DNA from: Glebionis coronaria
Lineage: Eukaryota; Streptophyta; Magnoliopsida; Asterales; Asteraceae
Assembly: GCA_025667525.1 (NCBI GenBank)
Contig: CM046876.1
Span: 569,219,469 to 569,283,468 of the forward strand
DNA length: 64,000 nucleotides
Direction: 5' to 3'
Shown: positions 23,187 through 35,333 of the stretch, piece by piece
Numbering within the stretch: the first letter of the stretch is position 1
Layout: each line of letters opens with the position of its first letter
Notes under the pieces: model-generated
The model's database searches: none
What the model saw: only the letters and a program-made list of their open reading frames with translations
What the model was told of the DNA's origin: nothing
Position numbers and translations under genes: made by a program

Positions 23187-23527
23187 GAATCGACACCAAC
23201 AAACCTGAAGATCGATATGCGGAAACCTAGATCCCCTAAAGAAGATCGCATAGATGCAATTGACAAAACCCAGACGAACGACACTACAAAGGTAAACAAA
23301 CGATTATGTTTTATTAATACTATCGATCGGTACAATAGAAAGAATAGAAGATGCGAGTGTACCTAGTGCATCACCCCAACCTCCTTTTATAGGGTGAGGG
23401 GGTCGGTTACAAACATATGTCGACTAAGAAAGCCCAAGCCTAACCTTGGCCGACTTACACACATTCTACACTAAGGTACCATCTACTAATCGCATGTGTT
23501 TAACTATACTCGATACTAACATTAACA
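23182..23527 (-). repeat. Tork-type copia 3' LTR
   Basis: Begins (C/T)GGAATCGACACC and ends CATTAACA, matching 28101-28442. On the coding strand it is preceded by CTAAGGTGGAAAC, a weak polypurine tract. Confidence 0.8.
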
Positions 23528-23548
23528 GTTTCCACCTTAGTGACAAGA

Positions 23549-26500
23549 CTAGTTAGCCCCGACACCAAGTATCTCCATGCAATACTTAAACTTCGGACCT
23601 GGAACCACCTTTGTAAACGTGTCAGCTGCATTATCTTTCGTGCCTATCTTTTCCACTTCCATCTCTTTAGATTCTACGATCTCCATGATGAAGTGATACC
23701 TCACGTTGATATGATTCGTCCTCTCATGAAACATTGTATTTCTTAAGAGATGAATTACACCTTGATTATCACAATTCACAACCACTGACCTTAGGTTTAT
23801 TCTCAGCTCGATTAGTAGAAATTTAAGCCAAACAATTTCCTTAACAGTTTCCGTAAGCGCCATATACTCTGGCTCTGTAGTAGACAATGCAACAACATGC
23901 TGCAGAGTTGCTTTGCAACTCACAACACAGCTATGTACCATAAACACGTACTCGGTTATCGACCTACCCTTGTCAGGGTCTTTAGCATAATCGCTATCAA
24001 CGAAACCGTCAACATCCACGTGCTTCCCTTGATCTCTAACATACACTAGACCTACATCAGCAGTGCCCTTCAAGTACTTCAAAATCTACTTCACCGATTC
24101 CTAGTGATTTTTACATAGATTCACCAATTATCTTCTCACAATGCTAACAGCATACCAAATATCCGGTCTAGTGTAAACCATCAAGTACATTAAACTACCT
24201 ACAACATTCGCATATAGGACCTTACTCATTCTTTCCACATCCCAGTCACTCGACGAACAATCCTTCAAAGATACCTTGAAGTGTGCTCCTAATGGCACAG
24301 AGACTGACTTGCCATTATCCACTCCGTAGTTATTCAGAATTTTCCGCACATATCCCAACTGAGACACCTTCGGGGTTCGATTAACCCGATCCTTGACAAT
24401 CTCCATACCAAGTATTTTCCTAGCTGGACCAAGTTCCTTCATATCAAACTCTTTCCGCAGCAGTCCCTTGGTATATTCTATCTGAGACTTGCTTTTACAA
24501 GCAATCAACATATCATCTACATACATCAGTAGATATATGTACATACCTAGTGCAAACTCCTTGAAGTAAACACAGCTATCATAGTTGTTGCGGCTAAACC
24601 CATTGCTGACCATATACACATCAAATCATTTGTACCACTGCCTTAGAGACTGCTTAAAACCATACAGAGATTTATTCAACAAACATACCTTGTTGCCCGT
24701 TCCTTCTTCAAAACCAAGTGGATGCCTCATATAAATGGTTCCTTCAAGATTACAATGCAAATGCGCCGTCTTCACATCAAGTTGTTCCAAATCGTAATCT
24801 TCACAAGCAGTTAATGAGAGAATCACCCTAATAGATGTATGTCGAACCACGGGTGAGAATACCTCATTATAGTCAATCCCTGCTCGTTGTGTGAACCCCC
24901 GAGCTACTAGCCTTGATTTATACTTTGGTTTCTGAACGCCTTCAATCCCTTCTTTAATCTTATACAACCACTTGCAGCTTACCAGCTTCTGACCACGTGG
25001 TTGATCGACCAACTCCCAAGTATGATTCTTCTTTAAAAACTCATCTCTTCCTCCATAGCACGAACCCACTCATCATTTTCAGATGAATTAATCACCTCCT
25101 GGAATGTGATTGGTTCATGTGTATCTTCTTGCTCACCAATATCAAACGCATAAGCCATAATATTAGCTTCTTCCTTAGACCCTGGTGATCTAGACAATGA
25201 TTCATTACCTTCATTCCTATACCTCGCGATTATAATATTTGTTCTTTTAGCTCTATCACGCACCAGAACATAGTTGTCCAGATTCTGTTGTTGAGGCCTT
25301 GCATCTTCTGCATCTTCAACTTGATCCTCATATTCATTCCCTGGATTTACCCTAATATGAGGATCCACGGTTGGTTTGACCCGACTGCCTTGAAGTTCCA
25401 CCTCAAACTCAATTTTCTTCCTAGAATCTGCAGTACCAACACATTTAAGTGTATCCTTATTCATAAGGCTCTCATTAAAGACCATATCCCTTCTTATGAT
25501 TATCTTTGGTTTAACATCATCCAACCTCCATAATCTGTATCCATTCACACCTCCAGGATACCCCAAGAATATGCATAATATAGCTCTAGGCTTGAGCTTC
25601 CCCTATTTCACGTGTGAATAAGCAACATAACCAAATAAACATCTCGTAATTCGCCGGATGTCCTGCCCATAAATCCATAGGTGTCTTCTTCTCCAAAGCT
25701 GTAGATGGAAACCTATTGATCAGATATGTTGCCGTCATCGTTGCTTTAGCCCAGAATGATCCTGGCAAACCAGACTGAATCAGTAAACACCTAACCTTGT
25801 CCAAGAGCATCCTGTTCATTCGTTCAGCTAGACCATTATGTTGCGGAGTTCCAGCAACTGTCAAATGTCTTGCTATCCCGCTCTCCTTACACAAGTTATT
25901 AAACTCCTGATTACAAAACTTCAAACCATTATCCGTTCGAAGTTTCTTTAGTCTTCTAAATGTCTAGTTTTCTACCAACTGCTTCCACTTCTTGAATTTG
26001 CTAAACGCCTCATTCTTGTGTCTAAGAAAATAAACCTAAACCCTCCTCGAATAATCATCAACAATCGATAAGAAGTACCGACAACCACTCATCGAATCCA
26101 CCCGAGAAGGACCCCAGAGATCCGCATGGACATAGTCTATAACTCCCTCTATTGTGTGCTGACCTCGACCAAAACTTACCCTGGTCGATTTTCCAAGAAC
26201 ATAATTTTCACATAATTCGAGCTTACCTAGACCTTTCTTCTCCAACACCTCTCTTCTTTTGAGTTCATTCAAGCCTGCTTCACTAATGTGACCCATGCGT
26301 TTATGCCACACCTGCGCAAGACTTTCCTTTTCTTCTATACCAACACTAGTTCACCTGATTCAGCCCAACCATCCAAATAGTACACATAATTTTCCTTCAA
26401 AGTTCCCGACAAAACCATCAAAGAACCCTTGATCACCTTTACTCTTCCATTCTGCAACTTCACGATATAGCCCTCTCGATCCAGAGTGCCTAAAGATAAT

Positions 26501-27570
26501 AAATTTCTTTTCAAGTCGGGAATGTAACGCATATTTTCAAGCACAAAACTTGAACCATCTTTCATTTGTACTCTCACCTTTCCTGTCCCCATGATGGCAC
26601 ATGCTCTATTATCACCGAGCAAAACCATACCACCATCAAGCTCCTTAAAATCAAACAAGAAGTCCATCCTTGGCGTCATGTGATAGGAACCACCAGAGTC
26701 CATGATCCACTCTAAGAACCTTTCCTCACTCACCGTTATCAATAAATCACCATTGTCATAACCCTTAGAATACGAACTAGCGTCCTGTTTTGCATTCTTG
26801 TTGACAAAGCCAATTGATTTCTTCTTGTTCCATTTTGGACAGTCTTTCTTAAGGTGATCCTCAAAATAGCATATGTAATACTTCACTTTATAAGTTCCTT
26901 TACCTTTTGACTTCGATCACGAACTACCACGTCCTTGATTACTCTGATGCTCCGACCTCCCCCTTACAAATAACCCATCACCATCATCCTTTGCATCTGT
27001 CCTCTTCTTCAACTCCTGTGAATTGAGGGTAGACAAGACATCTTCCAATGTGAGCGACTCCCTTCCATAAAGCAATGTCTCCACAAAGTTATCATATGAA
27101 GATGGTAATGATGTAAGTAACATGAGTGCCTGATCTTCGTCATCAATATCAACGTCTATGTTCGCCAAGTCACCGATCAACTTATTAAACTCATCTATAT
27201 GTTCAGAAAGTTTCTTACTAGAATACATGTAGAAAGTGAACAACTTCTTCTTCAAGTACAATTTATTGGCTAAAGATTTTATCATATACAAAGTTTCTAA
27301 CTTTGACCAAACCCCCGCAACAAAATTTTCTTTGTTGACTTCCCTCAACACCTTGTTATCCAAGCACAAGAGTAAGACACTGTGTGCTTTCTTATAGACA
27401 TCCATCTTCAACGCTGCAGTATTATCAACGTCCGTCATGATCTTCGGGAATGGATCTAACGCAGCCTCCCAACCATGTTGAATTAATAGACACCGCATCT
27501 TCACACGCCACAACCCGAAGTCATTAGACCCGTCGAATTTTTCGACGTCAAACTTCGCTATCGACGACAT
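23549..27570 (-). pseudogene. Gag-pol polyprotein of Tork-type copia element, broken
   Basis: Gag (26917-27570, 217 aa) begins at the Met after the leader. The zinc knuckle that follows reads Y-Y-I-C-Y-F-E-D-H-L-K-K-D-C, with Tyr at the first Cys position. Protease keeps WIMDSGGSYHMTP. The integrase zinc finger reads MWHKRMGH ... CENY, again Tyr for Cys, while the catalytic residues in DLWGP, RTDNGLKF and NGLAERMNR remain. Reverse transcriptase has KYKSRLVARGF, QLDVKTAHL and LLMYVDDML. RNase H runs through DVDGFVDSDYAKDPDKG to TKDNAADTFTK. Stops occur near 24105, 24626, 25975, 26036 and 26335, with frame changes near 25045 and 25585. Not functional. Confidence 0.85.
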
Positions 27571-28086
27571 ATTCTTTCAACCCTTGTTGCTAAAAACTTC
27601 TCTTGAAAATAGATTAAATTAGAATAACCCTAAACCTCGAACACGTACAAGCCAACCCGATCGTAAAACCACGATCAAACTTGAACCACAAGAAACCCAC
27701 AACAAGAACCTTCGATATTAATCAACTTTTAAGAAACTTAAAAGTCAAAACTCCGAAGTCGACTTATATTATTATAAGCTGAAGTTGATTTATAAATATA
27801 AATAAAAAACCTTTGTAGTCAAGTGATAACAAAATACGCCCCACCCCCACGTGATAGTGTAAACTTAATACTTGTGTTATATTAAAAAAACAACCCCACG
27901 TGCAACAAGTGATAACCACCAAAAAGAGCTATATTTTTTTTTATCTTCACCGTGAACAACTTTGTCTTCTCCGTCTACGAAAAACCTATAACTCGAAGAA
28001 AAGATAATTCGACGAACCTCGAAACCCTTTTTCTTCCACGACCTTTCTTGATCTAGCACCGATCTTCAAAGCCCAACAAACCTTGA

Positions 28087-28098
28087 GCTTTGATACCA
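28087..28098 (-). other. Primer-binding site, initiator-Met tRNA type
   Basis: TGGTATCAAAGC on the minus strand, two bases inside the 5' LTR. It differs by one base from the usual copia site TGGTATCAGAGC. Confidence 0.8.
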
Positions 28099-28100
28099 TT

Positions 28101-28442
28101 TGTTGGAATCGACACCAATAAACCTGAAGATCGATATGCGGAAACCTAGATCCCTTAAAGAAGATCGCAGAGATGCAATAGACAAAACCTAGACGAACGA
28201 CACTACAAAGGTACGATTATATTTCATTAATACTATCAATCGAAACAATAGAAAGAATAGAAGATGCGAGTGTACCTAGTGCATCACCCCCTCACCTCCT
28301 TTTATAGGGTGAGGGGGTCGGTTACAAATATACGTCGACTAAGAAAGCCCAAGCCCAACCTTGGCCGACTTACACACATTCTACACTAAGGTACCATCTA
28401 CTAATCACATGTGTTTAACTAGACTCGATAATAACATTAACA
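28101..28442 (-). repeat. Tork-type copia 5' LTR
   Basis: TGTTGGAATCG ... CATTAACA on the plus strand, 342 bp. It differs from the left LTR at several positions including small indels. Confidence 0.8.
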
Positions 28443-28445
28443 AGT

Positions 28446-28588
28446 GATGCCCCTAATTGGTCACGTTTCGTGTGTTAGAATTTTGGTAGATCACATTATC
28501 TGAGATTCGTGTCAAACACTTTCAAATCAAAGTATTTTGATGTGTCTATCGAAATCTCCAATCGGATAAAACTCAGAATCGAACAGTG
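28446..28588. repeat. Flanking duplication X, right copy
   Basis: Second copy of the 140-bp segment at 23044-23186. It continues into TGAATGTG, whereas the left copy runs straight into the LTR. Confidence 0.75.
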
Positions 28589-29319
28589 AATGTGTTTTTT
28601 GTTGTATGAATCAAAACCAGAGATAGGGTTTAGGGTTTGGGGTTTAGTTATATGACCAAAAAACGTCTGTAAGGTTGTAACTGCCAAAAGCAGTTATAAT
28701 CCCCAAAACCAACACTTTTAACAAAGGGCAGAAATAGGTCTGAATACCCGGGAATTTTATTTTTTAGTGCGTTTTTAACATAGCACTTTATACCAAATAA
28801 AATTTTCCCAGCCAGGGGCTGCCGCCCCTTGGACCCTGCTACCAGGGTGCTGCCCCGAACCCCCGTCGTACGGGGGCTTCGCCCCCGTATGATAACCACA
28901 ATAACGCCATACAAGTGTGCACTCCACACAACCCCCGACTTGATGAACATTTATCACGATTATACATTGGTCAACTAAGTCAATCCATTACACTTAAATC
29001 ATTATTGGTAACACAAAATCACCAACATCGTGTTGTTTTAGATAACGCCATAACTAAGGGTATTCTTTATTTGTTTCGATCATGCATTAAGGGACAAAAC
29101 CAGGGTGGGTCTCGGGACACTCATGGATTTTTGTTCTGTAGTGTTAAATCTATTAAAAAAGATTTTGTTAGATTTGTGCTAAATACACATGATACTTAAA
29201 AAATGTATTTTTGATATTGTTTATTGTAAATACATCGGGTCGTTTTGCGTCCTGATTCCATCTCCACCTGTATATGATTAATATAAGGGTCAGGTAGAGT
29301 TGTGCTAGTTGGTAATTAG
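28589..29319. other. Intergenic with GC-rich hairpin cluster
   Basis: No gene recognised. 28624-28648 has telomere-like AGGGTTTAGGGTTTGGGG, too short to mean a telomere relic. 28800-28890 is GC-rich in an AT-rich setting and folds on itself: AGGGGCTGCCGCCCCTT, then the 9-bp stem TACGGGGGC/GCCCCCGTA with loop TTC at 28869-28889. The 94-aa frame at 28915-29199 shows no recognisable domain. Confidence 0.5.
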
Positions 29320-29630
29320 ATCTTATCTAATAGTTGTAAAATATGAATATTGATTGGAGGTAAACCAACAACAACATTTTCATGTGTTGATGTTTTCTTG
29401 TTAGTCCCACATAGATCATATAGAAGAGCAAAGTTGCTAGCTTATAATATAAACTCTTTATGGTTGCAACTTAAGTTCAGGTTAATACAATGTTATTTCG
29501 TTAAAAAAATACAATGTTTTCTATCGACTGAATTATTTCAGTTCCAATTCATTGAAATGAAATGGCTCAGTCGCTAAAGCTAATTTGTAGGATTCCTTAG
29601 TTTTGTTTTTTTCTTTTATCTAAAAAGCTT
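29320..29630 (+). repeat. Dispersed repeat R, copy 2
   Basis: Shares TGGAGGTAAACCAACAAC, AGTCCCACATA, AAGTTGCTAGCTTATAA and TGGTTGCAACTTAAGTT with copy 1. The upstream-element-like motif ends at 29413 and the TATA-like motif begins at 29442, a gap of 28 bp. A T-rich stretch follows near 29600. Confidence 0.6.
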
Positions 29631-30059
29631 TTTCCAAGGCCTTATAAAGGAGGACCGGCCTTGGTTTTAGACTTTTAGCTATTGATGATGGGCTGCATCT
29701 CGCCTAAAAAGATTAAAGCATTCAATTTTTACATGTATATTTAAAGGTTGGCATGGTATCCGTGCAAAACAACGGATTCTAAACGAGCATTGTTTGATTA
29801 TTTTACTTTACTTTTACGAATATTATTTTACGGTTTTCTATAATGTTTGATAGTTTCTACATATTGTAACTTTTTAACATCCAATTTAACGTGAAATAAG
29901 TGTATATTTAGAAATTCTGTTCTAATTACTTATAACAATGAGTGTAAGCTTAAAAAATGTAAGACTTTTAAATATAAAATTCTTATATGTTTTAGAAATA
30001 GCAGAGATAAATATAAATTAGTTTCTTTTATAATATTAAACAGGCAATATGATTTGAGA
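29631..30059. other. Intergenic between R and S, no gene recognised
   Basis: AT-rich and without a supported frame. If R and S are one repeat, this is its middle. Confidence 0.4.
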
Positions 30060-30270
30060 ATATAAAGTACTCGTAAGTCCTAACAGGAACATACTGATTG
30101 CATGAAAAAGTTTGATCAATCTGATCTGATGAGCCGAAAACAATTAGGGCCCATCTGGTAAATGATCCATTAAACCAACAATAACATTTTATACAACAGC
30201 GAAACCAATGATCGCGTTTTGGCCTTTCCAAAACGATATTATTTATTTTTAACATTATATTTTTTAGCAA
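30060..30270. repeat. Dispersed repeat S, copy 2 (partial)
   Basis: GCATGAAAAAGTTTGATCAA then TCTGATGAGCCGAAAACA and GATCCATTAAACC parallel 55025-55110. It lies about 450 bp downstream of R copy 2, as S does after R copy 4. Confidence 0.5.
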
Positions 30271-30839
30271 TCATGGTTTTCGACTTTCTAGCCGACTAAT
30301 TCACGTGTTTATACTTATCGGCATACAAACTCAAACCAGGTAAAAACTCTTAATTTTCAAAAAGTTAGCTTAAGGTTTGAATTGTTTTAGGTTTTTAATC
30401 GAAATAAAGGCTAAAATAAGTAAATTTGCCTGACATATTATAATAGTTGGGTACAAATACGTGTTAAATGTTGATTCTTAAGATAGAATCTTTGCATGTT
30501 TTAATGTTCCAGTTTTTTGTGAATCTAATCAGGATACTGTTGTTGCATGTTATGGTTTTTGCATTTTTTTTGGTTGATTTAAGGGGACATTTTTGTTGCA
30601 TATGAGTGATATCATTCTCTTTAAAAGAAAATTTTACGTAATAGTTTAGTTCTTTCTATGTCCCTATTAGGCAATGCGTAAGGCTTGATTTTGTATTTTT
30701 AGTTAAAATTACGTTGTTTAAAGCTGGGCGTGGTAAAGTCTGACAAAGTCGGTTGCTGGGAAAAATAAAGTCGACGTGACGCTCAGATGAAATCTCGTTA
30801 TTACATCTGGTCTACATATTATCGAAAAGCTTTGAGACA
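30271..30839. other. Intergenic, no gene recognised
   Basis: AT-rich. No frame, RNA or element ends that I can support. Confidence 0.5.
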
Positions 30840-31040
30840 CTACTAGAAGTTGAAACCGTTATTGAAATAAGAAAACGAATAGCTGTTACATGCGATATTA
30901 AATGGAGGTATCAACGACGACTCTCGGATAACTTGTTTTTATGTTGATGTTTTTTTGTTACTTTAAAAAGTTTATTTTTAGTATCACATAGATAGATCTT
31001 GGAAGAGAAAAGTTGCGAGCTTATACTATGACTAGGTGAA
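30840..31040 (+). repeat. Dispersed repeat R, copy 3 (diverged, 3' truncated)
   Basis: GAAACCGTTATTG, GAATAGCTGTTACATG, GGAGGTATCAACGACG and GAAGAGAAAAGTTGCGAGCTTAT follow the order of the other copies. The upstream-element-like motif has decayed to AGTATCACATAG. Similarity ends just after the TATA-like motif near 31030. Confidence 0.5.
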
Positions 31041-32841
31041 TAGGTGAATACCCACGCATAGCAGCGGAAATACTTAGCGAAAGATAATCCCAAGTTGAGT
31101 CAGGAACTGTGTGAAGAAATCATGTGAAGCCAACTGGATGCGTTGATATAATTGTCCCAACATCACGTTCTAGCATGCATGACTACATGGAACGAAAACC
31201 TTAATATTTGGAAACTGAAGGATTCGGGATGGAGCGAAAGTTTATTGAAATTCCCTTATTATGTGACATAGAGTTTGGAGTGAACAGAAACCGCAACGCG
31301 AACTGCAAAACCGTAAAAACTACATCGCAAAAACCGTACTACGACAAAAACCGGTGAGTCGAGAAACTTTGGAGAACTGTTGCTAGTAAGGCTCGTGATA
31401 TACGACCGGTTTTGGATCATTTTAATCACTAAGGAGACGTTTGATCCGACTGAAACGCGAAGAATGGGAACGCAATGCAGAATACAGAGAATGAGAATGA
31501 CTTTCGAATAAAAAAATAGACTCCACTGTTTCGCAAGAATATAGAATAGAGAGAGTGTCAAAATCGGTTAAATAATTTATTTATATATGTTTGGTATAAT
31601 AGATAGTGAAAACAAGATTGGTTCACCCGCGCTTCGGTGCGGGGGGGGGGGGGGGGGGGGGGGGGGTGTTTTTTGGTTTCGTGGGGTATACACGGTCGCT
31701 GCAGCGTTCAAGTTGTCAGGATGCCATCCTGAGGCTAAAAAAACACGGCAACTGTTTTCTCTCATTCGAATTATGCGCTAAACGGGTGCTGCAAAAAGAA
31801 AAATGATCTCATTACGGGGTCTTCTTTAAAGTTGATTGTTTCCTGGAGGTTTTGTTGTTTATACATTATCCATTTGACATATGAACACTTTTAGATAGCA
31901 ATACGTCATGAAACAAAAGGAAAAAAACATTTAATTATGAGAGACACATATTTTCCAAAAAATTCCCATCCTTTCACTTACATTATATATCGACATATTG
32001 TGATGTTTGGATGGAGAATTACAGGTTTTGAGAAATGATGGTGGTGAGCTATCAAAGATTGTGTCTGGTCGTGTTTTAGTTTCAACTAAAGCAGATGCTC
32101 GCCTTGAGCAAAACACACTATTATGAAGACCGTGATAGTATCAAAGAAAAAGACTGTACAACCAAAGAGTTAGCAAAGAAGCATTTCAAGTCAAGAATGA
32201 TTGTTCACCCTCGTTTCCCCAGAATATTATAACTGATCAAGCAATGGTGGTACATGTACACATAAACTATATGTGGATGTTTGGATAATCAGATTTATAA
32301 TGTACTTGCACAAAAAAGATAGTAGTCAGATTTACTATTACATATCTAATGGTTGCAATACGAAACAGCAAAAGCACATTCATATATTATCTATTAGATA
32401 TTGTAATGACTATCCAAATCACGTAATCACTTTTAAGAAGCAAAAGAGACACCACTTCCTAAAAATCCCTGGTGAGAGCATCATTCGTTCTACTGTAAAA
32501 CTTAAACTTGCTATCCATCCATGTCATTTCTTCAAAGTCTTGCCGTAGGAACCAATACAACCTTGTTGCATTGACCAATCTTGACAATGGTGGCACACCT
32601 GGTCACAGTCAAATGTTTTGAAATTAATAATCATCTAATCAATCTAACAGTCTAAGCTAATCAAGATAATCTTAACACTATATAATTCTTTATCAAAACA
32701 CATTATGCCTAAAATGCCCTTAAAAAAAGATATCGAAACACTCCCTAAGTTAAACAAGAAAATCTGAACACCATATAGTGCATTGCGATTGAAATTAAGA
32801 TGGTTTTTGAGATTTTCCTAAAATAAACTAAAATAATCCTA
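31041..32841. other. Intergenic with G26 tract and a short coding-like patch
   Basis: A homopolymer of 26 G lies at 31641-31666 after CACCCGCGCTTCGGTGC. Between about 32020 and 32120 the plus strand reads LRNDGGELSKIVSGRV followed by LVSTKADARLEQ, which looks protein-like, but I cannot name a family and it is stopped on both sides. The rest shows nothing. The patch may be a captured or dead exon. Confidence 0.35.
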
Positions 32842-33030
32842 CTAACCTGCTTGACATACGATCATATTATATGGGACGTAATCGAAAACGTACCTGACTT
32901 CAACATCAGCTTCAATAATACATGTATCATTCACAAGATATCCTCCATCTGGGTCATATAACTTCTTTAGAGGCATAAACCGGGAGAAGCACCGTTCTCG
33001 CTCCCACAAACTAAACTCGTGTTCCACATC
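32842..33030 (-). pseudogene. MATH (TRAF-like) domain exon fragment, UBP12/13-like
   Basis: The 61-aa minus-strand frame includes HEFSLWERERCFSRFMP followed by LKKLYDPDGGYLVNDTCII and EADVEVR. The pattern F-x-P-L-x-x-L-Y-D-P-x-x-G-(Y/F)-L-V-N-D-T-x-x-(I/V)-E-A-x-V is the end of plant MATH domains, such as the N-terminal domain of ubiquitin-specific proteases UBP12/13. A CAG/GTACG splice-donor-like site follows EVR near 32893, but the frame also continues as RYVFDYVPY, resembling the residues after the domain in those proteases. No adjoining exons are seen, so it is a fragment: a dead gene, a captured exon or an exon of a dispersed gene. Confidence 0.5.
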
Positions 33031-35002
33031 TACGGGACACCACCTCTGTCACAAACTTGCACCACCTCTTTCACCAGTTGGGTTAGCCTGCACATTATTA
33101 TGCTGAGATGTCCCAAACTTGCACCAGCGCCCATAATATCAAACACATCACACTTTTATGGTGGTTCAAGTCTTGCAAGTGTAGAGGGTGTTTGGGATTG
33201 TAGACCTGCAGCAAGGAAAACCCAATTTCTAGTTACGCGACTTATGGTAAGGACCTGCAATACAATATTTTAACATACAAATATTTAAATTATGTTTTAT
33301 ACATTCAAGCATAATATCATAAAGATATAATAAGCTATTTGGACATTGCTATAAGCTATTTGGACTTTAGTAACATTGCTTGATCGTAAATTTAATAAGA
33401 AACTTTACTGTTAGCATACATTGCTTTCACTTTTCGTGGGTTCTTCTCCAGCAGAAGGTTACTATAGTTGGTCCAAAGATTCGAAAGGAAAAAAACTAAG
33501 ACATCATCGTTCAAGTTAGCTAATCAATATGCATCATTTCTATCCTAAGCCCTCTTAAATAAAAATTAACAAATCAAGAAATTGAAGTGCCACAATGCTA
33601 ACACAATAATCACAAAAACATAAACCTAAGATTAAGTTGATATGAAAGTGATTAAACCCTCTTAAGAAACACAAACATATTAGAAACGCTGGTCACTCCT
33701 TTGCCATTAGTACCACTTCCAAATTCACGGCTTTTTACAATTATGTTGTTCTTGGAATGGAATCGTGCATTTGTCACATGTATTTTCTAGGTCATAACTT
33801 CAGGTTTATGCCAACATTTGTAGCAAAGTTCTGGATCACCCACATAAAGAGAAAACTGAAAAATATAGTAATTAGGATTTTGACCTGTTGTCCAGCTTAT
33901 TGTATGACCCATCTATTTGCCTGCTCGATATAAACTAACATGAAACTCCTTGTTTTGTTATGCACTTCTACAACCCCATTTTTTAGAACCTCAAATATGT
34001 TTTTTTTTACTTTGGAAGTATGTTTCAGATTAGATACTGTCTGAATGTTCAATCACCGTCAAATAAGGATCCTGCAAACGTTATAGTTTAAGGTGCGTTT
34101 GGGAAAAGTAGGTAGTATAGCATTAAAAAAGCCCCCGTTCAAACCCATTTACGTGTTATGTCAGAGGATGCAAGCAGATTGTAAAGTTAGGCATAAAAGA
34201 TCAATGATTGGATAATATATATTTCTCTTTTTAGTTACCCTGTAACATGATAGGTTCACTGATAGTACGCTAAAACTAAGACCTACTGCATTTGTTTTGT
34301 TTGTAATACCAAGTGTAGCATTATAACTACCTTTCTGAATATCTAGTCTAATCCTACCAACAATAAATGTAGCCAGCATTAATATCATCCCGTAACCATT
34401 TGTTCACATACATCTATTCAGATGATCGCAAAAAGAACACATAAAAGCTCGACATTTCGGCTTGTCGGAGCAACATGTTGGTGTCGTATTCCGACTGTCT
34501 TAACGTACTGCCTAACTTTTATATTGATAAATGGGGATATAAATATGTAAGCAGAGTAGAAGGTACTTATTTTAATGCGAAGTATGAATCTTTATTCAGT
34601 TCAAATAACTTTAATTCTATTCAAAGACCTTCAGAGACCTGAAACCACGTGACGACAAGATTTAACAATTATGCATAATCCCAAACATGATACAAATATA
34701 TAATCCAGTTTTATATGTAATAAAAAATAGTCCAAATATGTCCGTAATTAGTAAAAAAGATCTAGTTCAATCACTGGCCTATCGTAAAACATCTTTGGGA
34801 TTGCTAATTTGAAAATGCTTATTCTACTAACATTCTTAAAAATAAGCATGACCCCTAAAATAATAGGCTTACTTGCTCTATAATGTTCGTTTTTGTGTAA
34901 AGCAAGCTGTAATCTATATATTTTTTACAGAAAAAAACAGGACACCTATGTGAAAGTTTACATGTTGCAATTGCATCAGGTATATTAGAGCTACAAAAAG
35001 TG
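33031..35002. other. Intergenic, no gene recognised
   Basis: AT-rich non-coding sequence. It could include introns or 3' flank of the fragments on either side, but no exon is recognisable. Confidence 0.4.
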
Positions 35003-35330
35003 GCAGTTAAAACTCGTGCAGAATCCCTCACATGTCATTTAAATCCCAAATTTTGACAAATTCAATTAGTCTAAAAAATATAGAGAGAAACCAGAAAATT
35101 CACCCAACCTAACTTACAGTACAGTTAAGTTCAATCAGATTTAATGAAGCATAAAGCTACACGTAACTACTGAGGATCAATATTAATGTAATATGTTGTT
35201 GTACTTGATTGTAAAAATTGAATTTCTAGGTAACTGTTACAATAAACAGAATGATGTCGAAAGGTAGCATCAAATAATGACCAGCTGTATAAGAATTTCA
35301 AGTCATAACTTCTGCATACAGTAGACTAAC
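35003..35330. repeat. Phospholipase 3' flank, copy A of a local duplication
   Basis: About 330 bp immediately downstream of the phospholipase A2 stop codon recurs at 48910-49265 in the same orientation with few differences (AACTCGTGCAGAATCCCTCA ... GTCATAACTTCTGCA). The gypsy element lies between the copies. This suggests the gene's 3' end was locally duplicated before or around the insertion. Confidence 0.8.
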
Positions 35331-35333
35331 CAA

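Larger units (their letters stand above)
23182..28442 (-). mobile_element. Tork-type Ty1/copia retrotransposon, decayed
   Basis: LTRs of about 342 bp (23182-23527, 28101-28442), a primer-binding site TGGTATCAAAGC next to the right LTR, and a polyprotein on the minus strand with gag, protease, integrase, reverse transcriptase and RNase H in copia order. The gag start MSSIAKFDVEKFDG is typical of the Tork/Tnt1 group. The outermost three bases of the left LTR differ from the right one and no 5-bp target duplication can be seen. Confidence 0.85.

Noticed and set aside
28624..28648. Interstitial telomere repeat
   Set aside because: Only about three imperfect TTTAGGG units.
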